DNA of 64,000 bases from Spongiactinospora sp. TRM90649 (GTDB lineage: Bacteria; Actinomycetota; Actinomycetes; Streptosporangiales; Streptosporangiaceae). Below the pieces are notes generated by a model that was not told the origin of the DNA, did not search any database, and saw only the letters and a list, made by a program, of their open reading frames with translations. Shown one piece after another: positions 41,026-50,458 of this stretch; position 1 is the first letter of the stretch, and each line of letters opens with the position of its first letter. Where the stretch lies: contig NZ_JARLTC010000026.1 in the NCBI RefSeq assembly GCF_029382225.1, forward strand, positions 121,605 through 185,604. Direction: 5' to 3'. The translations under genes were made by a program, and so were the position numbers.

Positions 41026-42392
41026 CTGACATGCCTTTCATCGAGTGGCTGGGTATAGGACAGCCGACCGCTCTCCCGGCCGACGAGCACCTGACAGAGC
41101 GGGCGCAGTCCGGTGGGCATGCCCAGTGCGCCCACGACCGTCTCGACGTCGTATGAGCACTGGATCCTGCAGCCGAGTCCTCGCGCCGCCGAGGCGAGGC
41201 AGCAGCGCTGCGCGGCGGCGCCCGCGGCGATGTTCAGCGCCGTGTACCAGCGGTCACCGGCGACCGCGAAACCGGCCTGGTAGTCACCCGCCGGGTAAAT
41301 GGAGAGCGCGGCGCCGCCGTCGCCGAGCGCGCGTGAGAGACCGGGACGCGGATCGCCGAGACGCAGCAGCCGATGCTCTTCGGCGTTGTAGCAGTAGACG
41401 CCGGAGGACAACCCGCCGACCCGGCGTGCCAGCAGGAAGACCCCTGACAGGAGCGGGCCCGCCGTCACGGTCATGAGCGCCGCGACGTCCGCGAGGGTCA
41501 GCGGCTCGTCGCTGAACCCGGCGTCCGCCGTGCGCCGTGCCTCGACACCGTCGATCAGCCGGGGATCGGCGTCCGGCAGGCGTGTCGCCTCAGTGAACGA
41601 CAAGGCGGGCGGGTGGGGAGCGGGGTGCTGGTGGCCGCCGGTCGCCTCACAGGCGGTGACGAGGCGCGCGAGTTCGCGCACCGGGCTGGGACTGGTCCGC
41701 GCGGTGGGGGACAGGGGCGTGCCGTCCATCGCCGGAGGCCGCTCTCCCGGTTCCACCCCTGCGACGCGGACCACGGCCATGACGCTTTCGGCGCCGGCGC
41801 TCAGACCCAGGCAGACACGGGCCCGTGCGCCGTCGAAGTTCCAGCACGGCTCGGTGTCGCTCCGGACGCTGACCAACTGGCCGGCCAGCACACCGGCGTT
41901 CAGGCACAGCAGGCGGTAGGCGAACTCCCCGTACTTGAAGGCCAGCCTCTCGACCACGCCGGTGATCACTAGGCAGAGCGCCGCCTCCGGCACCCCCAGG
42001 TCGCCCGGGGTGGCCCCGCCTCGGACGGGGGTCAGCTCGTGGGCCGCGGCGTCATAGTGGTAGGCCCCCACGGCCAGCCCCGGCACCGCGCCCACGAGGT
42101 AGAGCTCGCTGGAGGCGAGCCCGCCGCCCGCGGGCACCGGGCGGAAGGGGCGACCCTCGGAAAGGCCCGGTTGGATCACCGGCCCCGGCACACGTGTCGT
42201 CCACTGATATCTGGTCAGGCCGTAGCCTCGCCGCAGCAGATCGCTCAACGACGGCGGCACCCCTACCGCCAGCTCCCTCGGATAGCGCTTGACCAGTGAC
42301 GGAGCCGCCGTCCAATCGACCGAGGCGAGCGCGTCCCTGGGGGAGCGCTCGGCGCGCTCGACATAGCTCCGGACCAGGTCCGTGGCGGTCAC
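41022..42392 (-). CDS. Second SagB-type nitroreductase-fold dehydrogenase
   Basis: A 456-residue protein with two tandem nitroreductase-like halves, as in SagB-type enzymes of thiopeptide pathways. LGRY-like start blocks read LLRRGYGLTRYQW, then PAGGGLASSELYLV and GAYHYDAAAHELTPV; the second half has GGLSSGVYCYNAEEHRLL and ALNIAAGAAAQRCCLA. It should be FMN-dependent and oxidise azolines to azoles or act on another bond. A separate SagB-type enzyme is encoded at 47-48.5 kb, so the two may have divided substrates or this one may be a scaffold. FMN-site residues cannot be confirmed by eye. Confidence 0.82.
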   Translation of the reverse strand: MTATDLVRSYVERAERSPRDALASVDWTAAPSLVKRYPRELAVGVPPSLSDLLRRGYGLTRYQWTTRVPGPVIQPGLSEGRPFRPVPAGGGLASSELYLVGAVPGLAVGAYHYDAAAHELTPVRGGATPGDLGVPEAALCLVITGVVERLAFKYGEFAYRLLCLNAGVLAGQLVSVRSDTEPCWNFDGARARVCLGLSAGAESVMAVVRVAGVEPGERPPAMDGTPLSPTARTSPSPVRELARLVTACEATGGHQHPAPHPPALSFTEATRLPDADPRLIDGVEARRTADAGFSDEPLTLADVAALMTVTAGPLLSGVFLLARRVGGLSSGVYCYNAEEHRLLRLGDPRPGLSRALGDGGAALSIYPAGDYQAGFAVAGDRWYTALNIAAGAAAQRCCLASAARGLGCRIQCSYDVETVVGALGMPTGLRPLCQVLVGRESGRLSYTQPLDERHVR

Positions 42393-43471
42393 GGCGTGAT
42401 GCCCAGGCCGAGCATCTCCGGTACCTCGACGTCGAACTCGAGCTCCACGGTGCGCGCGGCCAGGTAGCAGAGCAGGAACCGCTCGCGGGGGATCACGCCG
42501 ACCCGGCCGAAGAAGAGGTACTGGTAGTTGAGCAGCGCCCGGTAGACCGTGAACCAGGACGACTCATCGAGTTCCTTTCGTATCTCCTCGTTACCGAACA
42601 ACGCCTTGTGAAAGGGACTCACCCGGCTCCACTGGCCGGTGCTCTGCATCGGCAGCCCGACGCGGGGGAGCACCAGCAGGCCCTCCGCTTCGAGCCCTTC
42701 CAGACGCCGCTTGTACTCCCGCACGAGGGCGACCCACTCGGCGAGGTGAGGCAGCCGGTGTTCGCCGGACTCCAGGCCGCGCAGCACCTCGTGCAGGCGT
42801 TCGGCCAGGGCCTGCCGGTTCGTCTGGTGGATCTGCTGGAACCGGTCACGAATCGCGCCAGGCCGTGAGACGTTGGCCAGAAACCCCTCGGTGTGGGATC
42901 GGTAGGAGATCGCGCCCTTGGTGATCGGCGGGCAGGCTTCACCCGCCGTGGCGAGCATCAGCGTGAAGAGCCTCTCCAGCCGCGCGCCGCCCCGCGCGTC
43001 CTCCATGATCGCGAAGGCCAGTTCCGTGGTGTCGGCGTGGAACCGGGCGAGCAGGTCGCTCGCCTCGGGTGTTCCGAGTACGTGGAGCCGCCGGTCGAAG
43101 TCGGCGTAGTGGATGGAGTTGTCCGGGTGCCAGGGGAAGAGGGGGCCGTGCTCCTCCTCCAGCCTGGCCAGTTCCTCATGGGCCCGCATCTCGTGCTCGG
43201 GGTCGGGGTGGCCCTGTGAGGGATGGTCGCTGAGGTAGGCGCCCATGGCCTCGTCGATCATCGGCCGGAGCCGTTGGTCCCACGAGCGCCGGCTGGCCCG
43301 CACATTGATCCGGACGTGCGGTCCCTTGGCCCAGTGCCGCTGGAAGTAAGCGGGGAAGCCTTCGTTGTCGAACGACGCGAGGAGCGGGCGCACCCCGGTC
43401 AGCAGCAGCTCGTCGGTTCCGTCCGGCGCGTGGTGGAAGACGTGTGCGCTGTGCCAGATCGCCGTGTTCAT
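42389..43471 (-). CDS. SpaB_C-type protein, candidate pyridine synthase (TbtD-like)
   Basis: A 360-residue protein of the thiopeptide-type SpaB_C (Lant_dehydr_C) family. It opens with IWHSAHVFHHA, has HWAKGPHVRINVRAS like other members, and contains ITKGAISYRSHTEGFL and a C-terminal LLCYLAARTVEL. Length and its position right after the elimination-type gene follow the tbtB-C-D order of the thiomuracin cluster, where TbtD performs the [4+2] cycloaddition that forms the pyridine and removes the leader. Assignment of this activity is inference; the precursor cores place few Ser residues where such a ring is expected. Confidence 0.75.
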   Translation of the reverse strand: MNTAIWHSAHVFHHAPDGTDELLLTGVRPLLASFDNEGFPAYFQRHWAKGPHVRINVRASRRSWDQRLRPMIDEAMGAYLSDHPSQGHPDPEHEMRAHEELARLEEEHGPLFPWHPDNSIHYADFDRRLHVLGTPEASDLLARFHADTTELAFAIMEDARGGARLERLFTLMLATAGEACPPITKGAISYRSHTEGFLANVSRPGAIRDRFQQIHQTNRQALAERLHEVLRGLESGEHRLPHLAEWVALVREYKRRLEGLEAEGLLVLPRVGLPMQSTGQWSRVSPFHKALFGNEEIRKELDESSWFTVYRALLNYQYLFFGRVGVIPRERFLLCYLAARTVELEFDVEVPEMLGLGITP

Positions 43472-44397
43472 CGTGACCTCCGCCCGCCGAACTCGGCCAG
43501 GGCGCGGGCCATCAGGTAGGTCACGTACATCTCATCAGCCATGGACACTCCCACGCGATTGTTGAACAGATGGGTGCAGCGCATCAGGATCCCCTCGATC
43601 GGTGTCGGACTCACCTGCCACGCGAGGGGAGAGCGGGGCGGTTCGACGTCGAGGTCGATCTCTCGCAGTTCCCGCGTGAGCCGGACGATCGAACGGCGCC
43701 ACTCGCTGTCGTCATCCGCCGACCAGGCGGCGCTGATCTGGGCCCGCAGGCGGTCCCGCTGGGCCAGGTAAGCCCGGTGGAGTTCGGCGGAGCGCAGCGG
43801 CGGGCCGTCCGTCCGATCGACGCCCGCCGCGTACTCCGCGGCCACCTCGGGAAGGTCGGGACGGACCACCGCGAGCATGGTCATCGCGTTCTCCAAGGCC
43901 AGGCCGCGCCGCCGGGACGCGGACGTGCGGGACTCGATGACGGTGGCCGCGAGTCGGCTGGAGTCGCAGAAATGACGCTCTACCGCCGCGAGCGACGAGC
44001 CGTCGCCGTAGGCGTCTCGCTCGGGCCGGTAGGGGATCGACGCCACCGTATCGACCGGCCTCAGCTCCCGTTCGCAGGTGTCCAGCCCCTCGTAGGCCGC
44101 CAGTTTCCCGGCGAGGCCCGGGTACAGCTCGGGGTCTTTCCATGGGCCTGACGGGTGCGCGTCGAGGTATGAGCCGAGGCATACGGCCAGTTTCGACTCC
44201 ACCGCGCCGCGACCCTCCGGTGTCGTGCTCACCCGCACCCTGACGTGACTGCCCGCCTCCCAGTAACGCAGGAAGAACCAGGAGCCGGCCAGCCCGTCTT
44301 CGACCAGCCCGCGTACGGCGGGCAGCACCGCCTCCGCGATCAGCGGATCGAGGTCTCCCTGATGGAAGGCGTGCAAGCTCACCCAGATCTCATTCAT
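43468..44397 (-). CDS. SpaB_C-type protein, candidate glutamate-elimination enzyme (TbtC-like)
   Basis: A 309-residue SpaB_C-family protein from ATG 44397. It opens with EIWVSLHAFHQGDLDPLIAE, and FFLRYWEAGSHVRVRVSTTP is the standard family block. In split LanB systems this domain eliminates glutamate from glutamyl-Ser/Thr, leaving dehydroalanine or dehydrobutyrine. It overlaps the glutamylation-enzyme gene by 8 bases and the next SpaB_C gene by 4, so LanB-N, elimination and pyridine-synthase candidates are made in a row. Which of the two SpaB_C proteins does elimination is inferred from size and order. Confidence 0.8.
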   Translation of the reverse strand: MNEIWVSLHAFHQGDLDPLIAEAVLPAVRGLVEDGLAGSWFFLRYWEAGSHVRVRVSTTPEGRGAVESKLAVCLGSYLDAHPSGPWKDPELYPGLAGKLAAYEGLDTCERELRPVDTVASIPYRPERDAYGDGSSLAAVERHFCDSSRLAATVIESRTSASRRRGLALENAMTMLAVVRPDLPEVAAEYAAGVDRTDGPPLRSAELHRAYLAQRDRLRAQISAAWSADDDSEWRRSIVRLTRELREIDLDVEPPRSPLAWQVSPTPIEGILMRCTHLFNNRVGVSMADEMYVTYLMARALAEFGGRRSR

Positions 44398-47002
44398 CGC
44401 ACAGCTCCACCATGAACTCGGTGACATGCCGGTCAGAGTCGTAGCGCGGCGCATCGCCGAGATCCGGATGTGCTTCGGTGAAGACCACCAGATCGTCCTC
44501 CGCTGAGATCACGCGTTCCAGGAGGGCGGTGAGATGCCAGGCCGTGAGGTCGACGTAGAGGGGTTTACGGGCCTTCTGATCGGGCCGGAAAGTGGCCTCC
44601 GAGACGCCGATGGCGCGGGCGAAGAACCGGTCGGGGATCTGCTGCCGGCGGGTCCATTCCACCAGGCGCAGCCAGTAGACGGCGTCCGGCTCACCGCGGG
44701 AGCGCAGTGGCATCTCCTTCGCCGGGAACACCCAGCACTGACGCGACAGCGTGACGGCGCCGACATCGAGCCGGGGCAGCATGCGCAGTCCCCCATCGCG
44801 CGGGTCGGTTCCCCGGGGGACGAAGGGCGGCATGCTCGCGTGCAGCAGTGACGCGGGCGGTCCGAACGCGTTGATCAGGTCGCGGAGGGGCGGTGGCAGC
44901 CAGAGGTCCGCCATGATCCCGGGATGGATCGGTTTGATCCGCTCGCCCAGTGAGGCGGCACTCAGATAGAGGGTGTCGCGATCCGCGTCGTGGGCCACCA
45001 CCAGATCCGCCAGCGGAATGCGCTCACCCGGCGGCCTGGTGGAGGTGACGGAAGGAAGGTCCAGCTCGTATTCGCAGCACGAGGCCCGCAGATTGAGGTT
45101 GGACCCGAATATGGCGTCGCTCTCGGCCAGCAGCGCCCCCTCGGGGGCGCGGCGCATCGGAGCGAAATCGGCCTCGATCCCCGCCTGGCGCATGAGCCTG
45201 GTCAGGCGTCCCATTCCTCGGCCGTAGCCGCCGGTGACCGAGTTCAGCACCGCCCGTGGCGGGCCCTCCTCGTTCAGCAGCTGGATGTAACAGGTGATCG
45301 GGTCCTTGGCGGTGCCGTCGTCGCTCTGCCCCAGCGCTCGCAGGAGGTGGCGCGCCGACAGGCGGACCACGCCGTCGGCGTCCGGCCTGCTGGACAGCAT
45401 GAGCGCGGTGCCTCGGTCGCGCAGTTCGGCCTGCTCGCGGGCGAAGGGCAGCCGGGCCCAGACATCGGGCGGGCAGCCCATCGGTCCGGCTCTGAGCATG
45501 CGCAGCGTGGGGCCGTCCACGCCGCCTGGTGCGGTGTCGACGCCCGACGCGGCCACCTTCGTGATGAGCTGGTGGAAGCGCATCCAGCCGACCGCGGCCC
45601 CGGATCCATAGGTGGCCGTGAAAACCCTGGTCAGCGCCTTGCGTAGAGGCCGGGTCGGATCCAGCAGCCCGAGCACGCCGCGAAGATCGGCCAGATCGGT
45701 CAGAAGTGGCCGCCAGGCGGCGCTTCCGCAGGTGAGTACCGGCCGGGTGAAGACGGCGTTCTCGTGGAACAGGTTCTTACGCGGCAGCCTGCCGTCGATG
45801 GCCAGCCTGCCGGGTGCCGTCAGGCTCTCCACCCGGTGGTAGATCCGCCGCCGCCTGGCGAGGCGATCTCCGGGATCGCGAAGCGCGGGATAGGCGTGCA
45901 GCTCGTCGGCGAGGGCCTGGAGGCCGGCCGCGAGCGGCGCGGCGTCCGGGTCGCGGCTCAGCACGCGCGCCAGCCCGGTCACATGGTCCATGTCCTGGTC
46001 GCCCACCGGGGCGAGGGCGCAGAGCACGCCCGCCTCGATCAGCTTGGCCACAAAGGCGCCGACGGCCGACGCTTCCAAAGCCGGATCGGTGGCCAGCAGA
46101 TGATCGACCAGTTCCCGCACGGTGAGATCGGTACGGTCGCCGAGGAACTTCAGGCAGACCTCGATGGCCTCGCCGTGGCGAGCGGTGGCCACCGAGTACT
46201 GCGGCGCGGGCGCCAGAAAGGTGAGCCTTTCCCCGTCGCTCACGAGACTGGGATTGCGCCTGATCCGCATCTCCCGCCGCAGCCGCGGTCGCCGCATCGC
46301 CGCCGCGCCCAGTGAAGTGATCACCCAGGCGTTCAGCTCGGCGACGCTCCCCCACTCGAAGTCCCCGGTCATCCGATACGTCGCGGTCTGCTCGTCGTCG
46401 AACTCGACCGGGCCGCTGATGGTGAAGGTGCTGTAGGGGCTGGTCTTGGCGACGACCCTGGCCAGGTACTTGGCGAGGCGGAGCTGAACCTGCCGCCCCG
46501 GCGCGGTGTCCGGTGGCCCGTTGAGCCACTTCTCCAATTCCTGGAAAAGGTCAGGACTGCCCTGCACCAGGCCGTACCGGAAGGCCGGAGAGTGCAGCGC
46601 GTCCCGCATGCTCTCCACCGCCTGGGCGTTCTCCTCCAGCAGGGTGGCCTCCAGCCGGGCCGTCAGCTCCTCCCGCGCCAGGTGGACGGAGGCCCACTCG
46701 TCGATGCGCCGGGCCAGCTCGCCGGGCAGGTGGTCGCGGGTCTCCGCGGGCCAGAGGGCGGACGGCAACCGGCGCATGCCGTAGATCGCGCGCCTGAGCG
46801 CGACCAGGCGGGGCCTGGCGACCGCCGCGCTCTCGGCGCCGATCTGGTCGTAGAGTTCGTCGGAAAGCCCGCGCGCCTGGTCGGCGAGCCAGCCGCCCTT
46901 TTTGATGATCTCCTCCATCATGGCGGCGGTCTTCTCGAGTCGCAGCGCCGCCAGCGTGGCCACCGGCATGGCCGCCACCCGTACGGCGAGACGTGTCTGC
47001 AC
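44390..47002 (-). CDS. LanB-type dehydratase N-terminal (glutamylation) protein, TbtB-like
   Basis: An 870-residue Lant_dehydr_N protein. GTG 47002 is chosen because AGGAGG lies seven bases upstream; a longer frame to 47917 is a shadow of the SagB gene. VVAKTSPYSTFT (~residue 190) is the diagnostic block of this family. It uses glutamyl-tRNA(Glu) to glutamylate Ser/Thr of the precursor before elimination. The elimination domain is absent from this chain and supplied by the next gene, as in thiopeptide and goadsporin pathways. The core peptides hold only Ser as targets, no Thr in most. Confidence 0.92.
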   Translation of the reverse strand: MQTRLAVRVAAMPVATLAALRLEKTAAMMEEIIKKGGWLADQARGLSDELYDQIGAESAAVARPRLVALRRAIYGMRRLPSALWPAETRDHLPGELARRIDEWASVHLAREELTARLEATLLEENAQAVESMRDALHSPAFRYGLVQGSPDLFQELEKWLNGPPDTAPGRQVQLRLAKYLARVVAKTSPYSTFTISGPVEFDDEQTATYRMTGDFEWGSVAELNAWVITSLGAAAMRRPRLRREMRIRRNPSLVSDGERLTFLAPAPQYSVATARHGEAIEVCLKFLGDRTDLTVRELVDHLLATDPALEASAVGAFVAKLIEAGVLCALAPVGDQDMDHVTGLARVLSRDPDAAPLAAGLQALADELHAYPALRDPGDRLARRRRIYHRVESLTAPGRLAIDGRLPRKNLFHENAVFTRPVLTCGSAAWRPLLTDLADLRGVLGLLDPTRPLRKALTRVFTATYGSGAAVGWMRFHQLITKVAASGVDTAPGGVDGPTLRMLRAGPMGCPPDVWARLPFAREQAELRDRGTALMLSSRPDADGVVRLSARHLLRALGQSDDGTAKDPITCYIQLLNEEGPPRAVLNSVTGGYGRGMGRLTRLMRQAGIEADFAPMRRAPEGALLAESDAIFGSNLNLRASCCEYELDLPSVTSTRPPGERIPLADLVVAHDADRDTLYLSAASLGERIKPIHPGIMADLWLPPPLRDLINAFGPPASLLHASMPPFVPRGTDPRDGGLRMLPRLDVGAVTLSRQCWVFPAKEMPLRSRGEPDAVYWLRLVEWTRRQQIPDRFFARAIGVSEATFRPDQKARKPLYVDLTAWHLTALLERVISAEDDLVVFTEAHPDLGDAPRYDSDRHVTEFMVELCDE

Positions 47003-47013
47003 GTCCGGACCTC

Positions 47014-48498
47014 CTAGAAGATGATGGGCATCTCGTACTGGGCGGTGATGTTCCGGTGTCCGATGCCGACCTGGAACATCGGCAGCAGAGCCGGATCGGT
47101 GATGCCCAGCAGGTTCTGTACGGCCGGTACGTGGTACCCGTTGACCGGCCGCGCCGCGAGCCCTGCGGCCCCGGCGAGCACGCACAATCGCTGGGTGACC
47201 ACCCCCGCGTCGGCGTTGGCGACGCCGAAGCCCCGGTTGCCGAACCTGGTGGTCATCTCCCGGCGATCCGACACCGGGTAGCACAGGACGTTGACCGACC
47301 TCATGTCCATCACGGGCGGCCCGAGCCCGAGGCCCAGCCTGTCGGGCTGGAGATCCGTCACCCTGTCCATGTCGGGCAGCCGGTAGACGCCCGGCTCGAC
47401 TCCGGTGACATGCTGCACGATCACGTAGAGCCGGCACATGGGCGCGCTGCCGGTGTCGCTGCGATACGGCAACATGGCGTCGGCGAGCCGGTGCAGGACT
47501 TCCGCGTCCACCGGCTCGTTCGTCGGTTTGAAGAAGGTCCCGCCGGAGTTGCGCTCGCGCAGGGCCCGCGCCAGGTCGGGGCCCGGCGCGGCGGCGATGG
47601 GCTGGAGTTCGCCGAGGTCGCCGATTCTTGAGTTGACGGCCATCTCGTAGGTCGCACCGGCCAGGCCGAGATCGGCGGGCACGGTCCGCAGCCGTGCCCG
47701 CCGCTCCGCCAGCCCGGCCAGCAGGCTGGCCGGTTCGGCCTTCTCCTTCGCGGCGTGCAGCGGCAGCACCGCCAGGGGTTGCTCTTCGCCCTCGGTGAGA
47801 CACACCAGGCGATCCAGGACCTCGTCCAGGAAACGGAAGTGCACCGCGCCGGTCAAGCCGAGCGCCGAGGCGACCATCAGCAGGTTTCCCGCCACCATGC
47901 CCGCCTCCTGAGTGCACAGGCGGAAGGCGTAGTCACGGTATCTGAAGGCGGTCTTCCACAGGTGGGAGGTGAGGATCAGCACGGCGGAGGCGCCCGCCAG
48001 GTCGGCGTCCACCGCGTCGCCGATCAGCTCGCGGTGGTCACCGTCACGCAGCGGCACCAGGGCGTGGTGCAACTGGTCGTAGTGGTAGACACCGGCGGCG
48101 AAGTCGGGTCCGTCGGGCAGCCACAGGTAGAGCTCGGTGGGATAGAAACAGCGGGCCGATGGCACGGTGCGGTGATACGGCCAGCCCGACACCGGTCCCA
48201 TGTCGACCCGGGCCAGGCCGTACCCGTAGTAGAGCAGGGTGCCCAGGGTGTGGCCCTCGATCACGCCCGGGTCGGTGATCCGTGGTGGCCGGTCGAGGAA
48301 CGCGTCCGCCAGGGAACCGATGGCGTCGGGGATCCGCTGCGGGAGTGGACACAGCCGTATGCCCGGGTAACCGCGGAAGCGCGGTGGATCATCGGGAGCC
48401 CCCTCGACGCCGACGCCGCTCCTTGTGATCATCTCGGTGGATTCCAGATACGTGTCGTGCCAGTACTTGTCGCTGATCGCGATGTCCCAGTTGCCCAT
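47014..48498 (-). CDS. SagB-type dehydrogenase (azoline oxidation), TbtE-like
   Basis: A 494-residue SagB-type FMN enzyme with tandem nitroreductase-like halves. GTLLYYGYGLARVDMG, ARCFYPTELYLWL and AGVYHYDQLHHALVPL are classic SagB blocks of the first half; GVYRLPDMDRV, FGNRGFGVANADAGVVTQR and PMFQVGIGHRN close the second. It should convert thiazolines made by the YcaO/ThiF-like pair into thiazoles. It is encoded directly after the cyclodehydratase gene, and its stop is 12 bases before the LanB start. The N-terminal ~50 residues (KYWHDTYLESTEM...) resemble those of other thiopeptide dehydrogenases. Confidence 0.88.
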   Translation of the reverse strand: MGNWDIAISDKYWHDTYLESTEMITRSGVGVEGAPDDPPRFRGYPGIRLCPLPQRIPDAIGSLADAFLDRPPRITDPGVIEGHTLGTLLYYGYGLARVDMGPVSGWPYHRTVPSARCFYPTELYLWLPDGPDFAAGVYHYDQLHHALVPLRDGDHRELIGDAVDADLAGASAVLILTSHLWKTAFRYRDYAFRLCTQEAGMVAGNLLMVASALGLTGAVHFRFLDEVLDRLVCLTEGEEQPLAVLPLHAAKEKAEPASLLAGLAERRARLRTVPADLGLAGATYEMAVNSRIGDLGELQPIAAAPGPDLARALRERNSGGTFFKPTNEPVDAEVLHRLADAMLPYRSDTGSAPMCRLYVIVQHVTGVEPGVYRLPDMDRVTDLQPDRLGLGLGPPVMDMRSVNVLCYPVSDRREMTTRFGNRGFGVANADAGVVTQRLCVLAGAAGLAARPVNGYHVPAVQNLLGITDPALLPMFQVGIGHRNITAQYEMPIIF

Positions 48499-48511
48499 GC
48501 CTGGCCTGCTC

Positions 48512-50458
48512 TCAGGGGAAGGGGTGCGGGTGGGGGTTGAGATCCTCGGGACGCAGCGGAGCGGGCGCGTAGCCGAGCAGGTGGGGCACCTGTGAGACCC
48601 GCGGCAGCCCGTCCACCCTGCGCGTTCGGTGGCCGAAGGTCATCGGGAGCAGTCCGGGGATGGTCACCTTGACGCAGGCGAAACCGCCGAGGCGCTGTTC
48701 CGGAGTGGTCTGGTCGACGACGATCACGTCTTGCCCGAGGTCCAGGAAACGCTGGACCGTCGCGCGCAGGTCGGCGGTCAGATCATCGTGCGCCGGCTGG
48801 AAGGAGCCCGCGTAGGAATCCTCGATCGCCACCGGGGTGCGCTCGGGGTCGAACAGGAAGCCCATCCGCGCGAACGCCGCCGGATGCCCGTTCAGCAGGG
48901 AGTGATCGTGCATGGATCGAACTTCGTCGGGATCGCTCAGCATGCGCCGGATGCGGGGCAGTTCCTCGGCGTAGGTCTCGGTTCGCCATTCGACGAGCGG
49001 AGCCAGCTCAAGCAGCCCGTTCGCGATCGCCCGCTCGGGTACGAAACCGGCTCCGGCCGCGCACAGCGCTTTGGGCGCCGACTCGTCCTCACCCGGGCGT
49101 ACGGCCATGACCCACACGCTGGGGACGCCGTTCTCCGTGGTGGTGTCGAAGGCGTGCACAGAAGCGCCCGTGGTCCGGCGCAGGCGCTCGGCCATGAGCG
49201 GGATCCGGCGGTCGCGTGCGGATGTCAGGTCGAGTTCTCGGACCCCCGCGCGGGCGTACCACGTCAGCAGGAAGGCGTCACGCTCGGCCAGTTCCAGGAT
49301 CCCGTGGAGAATGGCCTCCTCCAGGCAGCCGCCGATCGCGCAGCCGTTGGAGATCTCATAGACGAAGGGCCTGGCCGGCACCCGGTAGTAGGCGCAGCAC
49401 TCGGGCACCAGAATGGGCTCGCCGCGGGCGAAGGAGTAACCCCACACCCACGGAATCTCCAGGTCGTCGTCATAGCGGACGAAGGGGAAGCCGGGAAGGG
49501 CATACCTGTCCTCCGGATACAACCCCAGCGACTTGGGGTCCAGGGCCGTCGAGGCCAGCTCTCGGTAGGTGCCTCGGACGACGGTCCGCTTTCCGCCGGG
49601 CACGACTCCCGCGTATCTCTCCAGCGCCTCGGCGATGGCGGTGACCTGTGCCGTGCGGAAATCGAGTTCCCGGCCGAACCCCATCTCCGTGGAATCGGTG
49701 CGCGTCGAGAGGCCCATGGGGGCGGCCACGGTGGGGTAGGTGCTGTAGACCGTACGCCGCAGGCCCCGGATGAGACCCATCTCGGCGTCCACATAGGTGG
49801 CCCGCAGGTCGTCGGCCTCCTCGCGAAGGTCCCGCACGCGGTAGATGTGGGCGTCCGGCTTGGGCCTGGGCACGAGGGTGACCTTCGCCGCCGCCGCGTC
49901 GTCGTCGGGTAGGTTCCCGCAGTCGGGGCAGGAGGGTTCCGGCAGCAGATGGTGGCTGGTGACGTCGAGCGTGTCCAGGCGCATCCGGTGCACCCGCGCG
50001 GGCACGTCGTCGGACAACTCACGAGAGACCAGTTCGGCGACGACACCGGCGCCGAGGGCGGTCAGCCGTCCACTCTGGTTGGTGTACCGGCCGGGGTCGG
50101 ATTCCTCCGCGCGGCGCCGGTCCTGGGCGTCCTCCCGTGCCTTGGCACTGCGGAGCCGCAGGCAGGTCGGGCATCCCGGGCGGCCTCTGACCACGATGGG
50201 GCCGATCACGACCGTGCCGAGTTCGACCCTGACCGGCAGCCACCTCGACACCGGCGGCGTGCGGTCGGACGCGATCACCACCGTCGTCAGGTCGCCCTCG
50301 TGGTGTCCGTCGCCCGGGCGGACCACCTCGGCGTGCCCGGCGAGCCAGTCGGACACCGCGTCGGCCAGCTTGCCTTCGCCGAGGACTGCGATGCTCGGGT
50401 GCCCGGCCGCGGGTCCTGACCCGTTCGCTCGCCCGGTCGTGGACGGCCGCTCAGTCAT
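48512..50458 (-). CDS. YcaO cyclodehydratase (azoline-forming), TbtG-like
   Basis: A 648-residue protein. Residues ~15-180 form an E1-like N-terminal part with two Cys pairs, GCPTCLRLR and PSCPDCGNL, likely a zinc site; residues ~215-648 are the YcaO domain with TAIAEALERYAG, LELAERDAFLLTW and the ATP-binding acidic residues. The C-terminus is NPHPHPFP, a PxPxP tail needed for azoline-forming YcaOs. It converts Cys (and possibly Ser) of the cores to azolines with ATP, guided by the ThiF-like partner, whose gene it overlaps by 8 bases. Frames extending to 50935 are shadows. Confidence 0.93.
   Translation of the reverse strand: MTERPSTTGRANGSGPAAGHPSIAVLGEGKLADAVSDWLAGHAEVVRPGDGHHEGDLTTVVIASDRTPPVSRWLPVRVELGTVVIGPIVVRGRPGCPTCLRLRSAKAREDAQDRRRAEESDPGRYTNQSGRLTALGAGVVAELVSRELSDDVPARVHRMRLDTLDVTSHHLLPEPSCPDCGNLPDDDAAAAKVTLVPRPKPDAHIYRVRDLREEADDLRATYVDAEMGLIRGLRRTVYSTYPTVAAPMGLSTRTDSTEMGFGRELDFRTAQVTAIAEALERYAGVVPGGKRTVVRGTYRELASTALDPKSLGLYPEDRYALPGFPFVRYDDDLEIPWVWGYSFARGEPILVPECCAYYRVPARPFVYEISNGCAIGGCLEEAILHGILELAERDAFLLTWYARAGVRELDLTSARDRRIPLMAERLRRTTGASVHAFDTTTENGVPSVWVMAVRPGEDESAPKALCAAGAGFVPERAIANGLLELAPLVEWRTETYAEELPRIRRMLSDPDEVRSMHDHSLLNGHPAAFARMGFLFDPERTPVAIEDSYAGSFQPAHDDLTADLRATVQRFLDLGQDVIVVDQTTPEQRLGGFACVKVTIPGLLPMTFGHRTRRVDGLPRVSQVPHLLGYAPAPLRPEDLNPHPHPFP

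Noticed and set aside
47003..47917. Long N-terminal extension of the LanB gene to 1175 residues
   Set aside because: The extension is Arg/Gly-rich shadow of the SagB gene in another frame; GTG 47002 with AGGAGG marks the true start.
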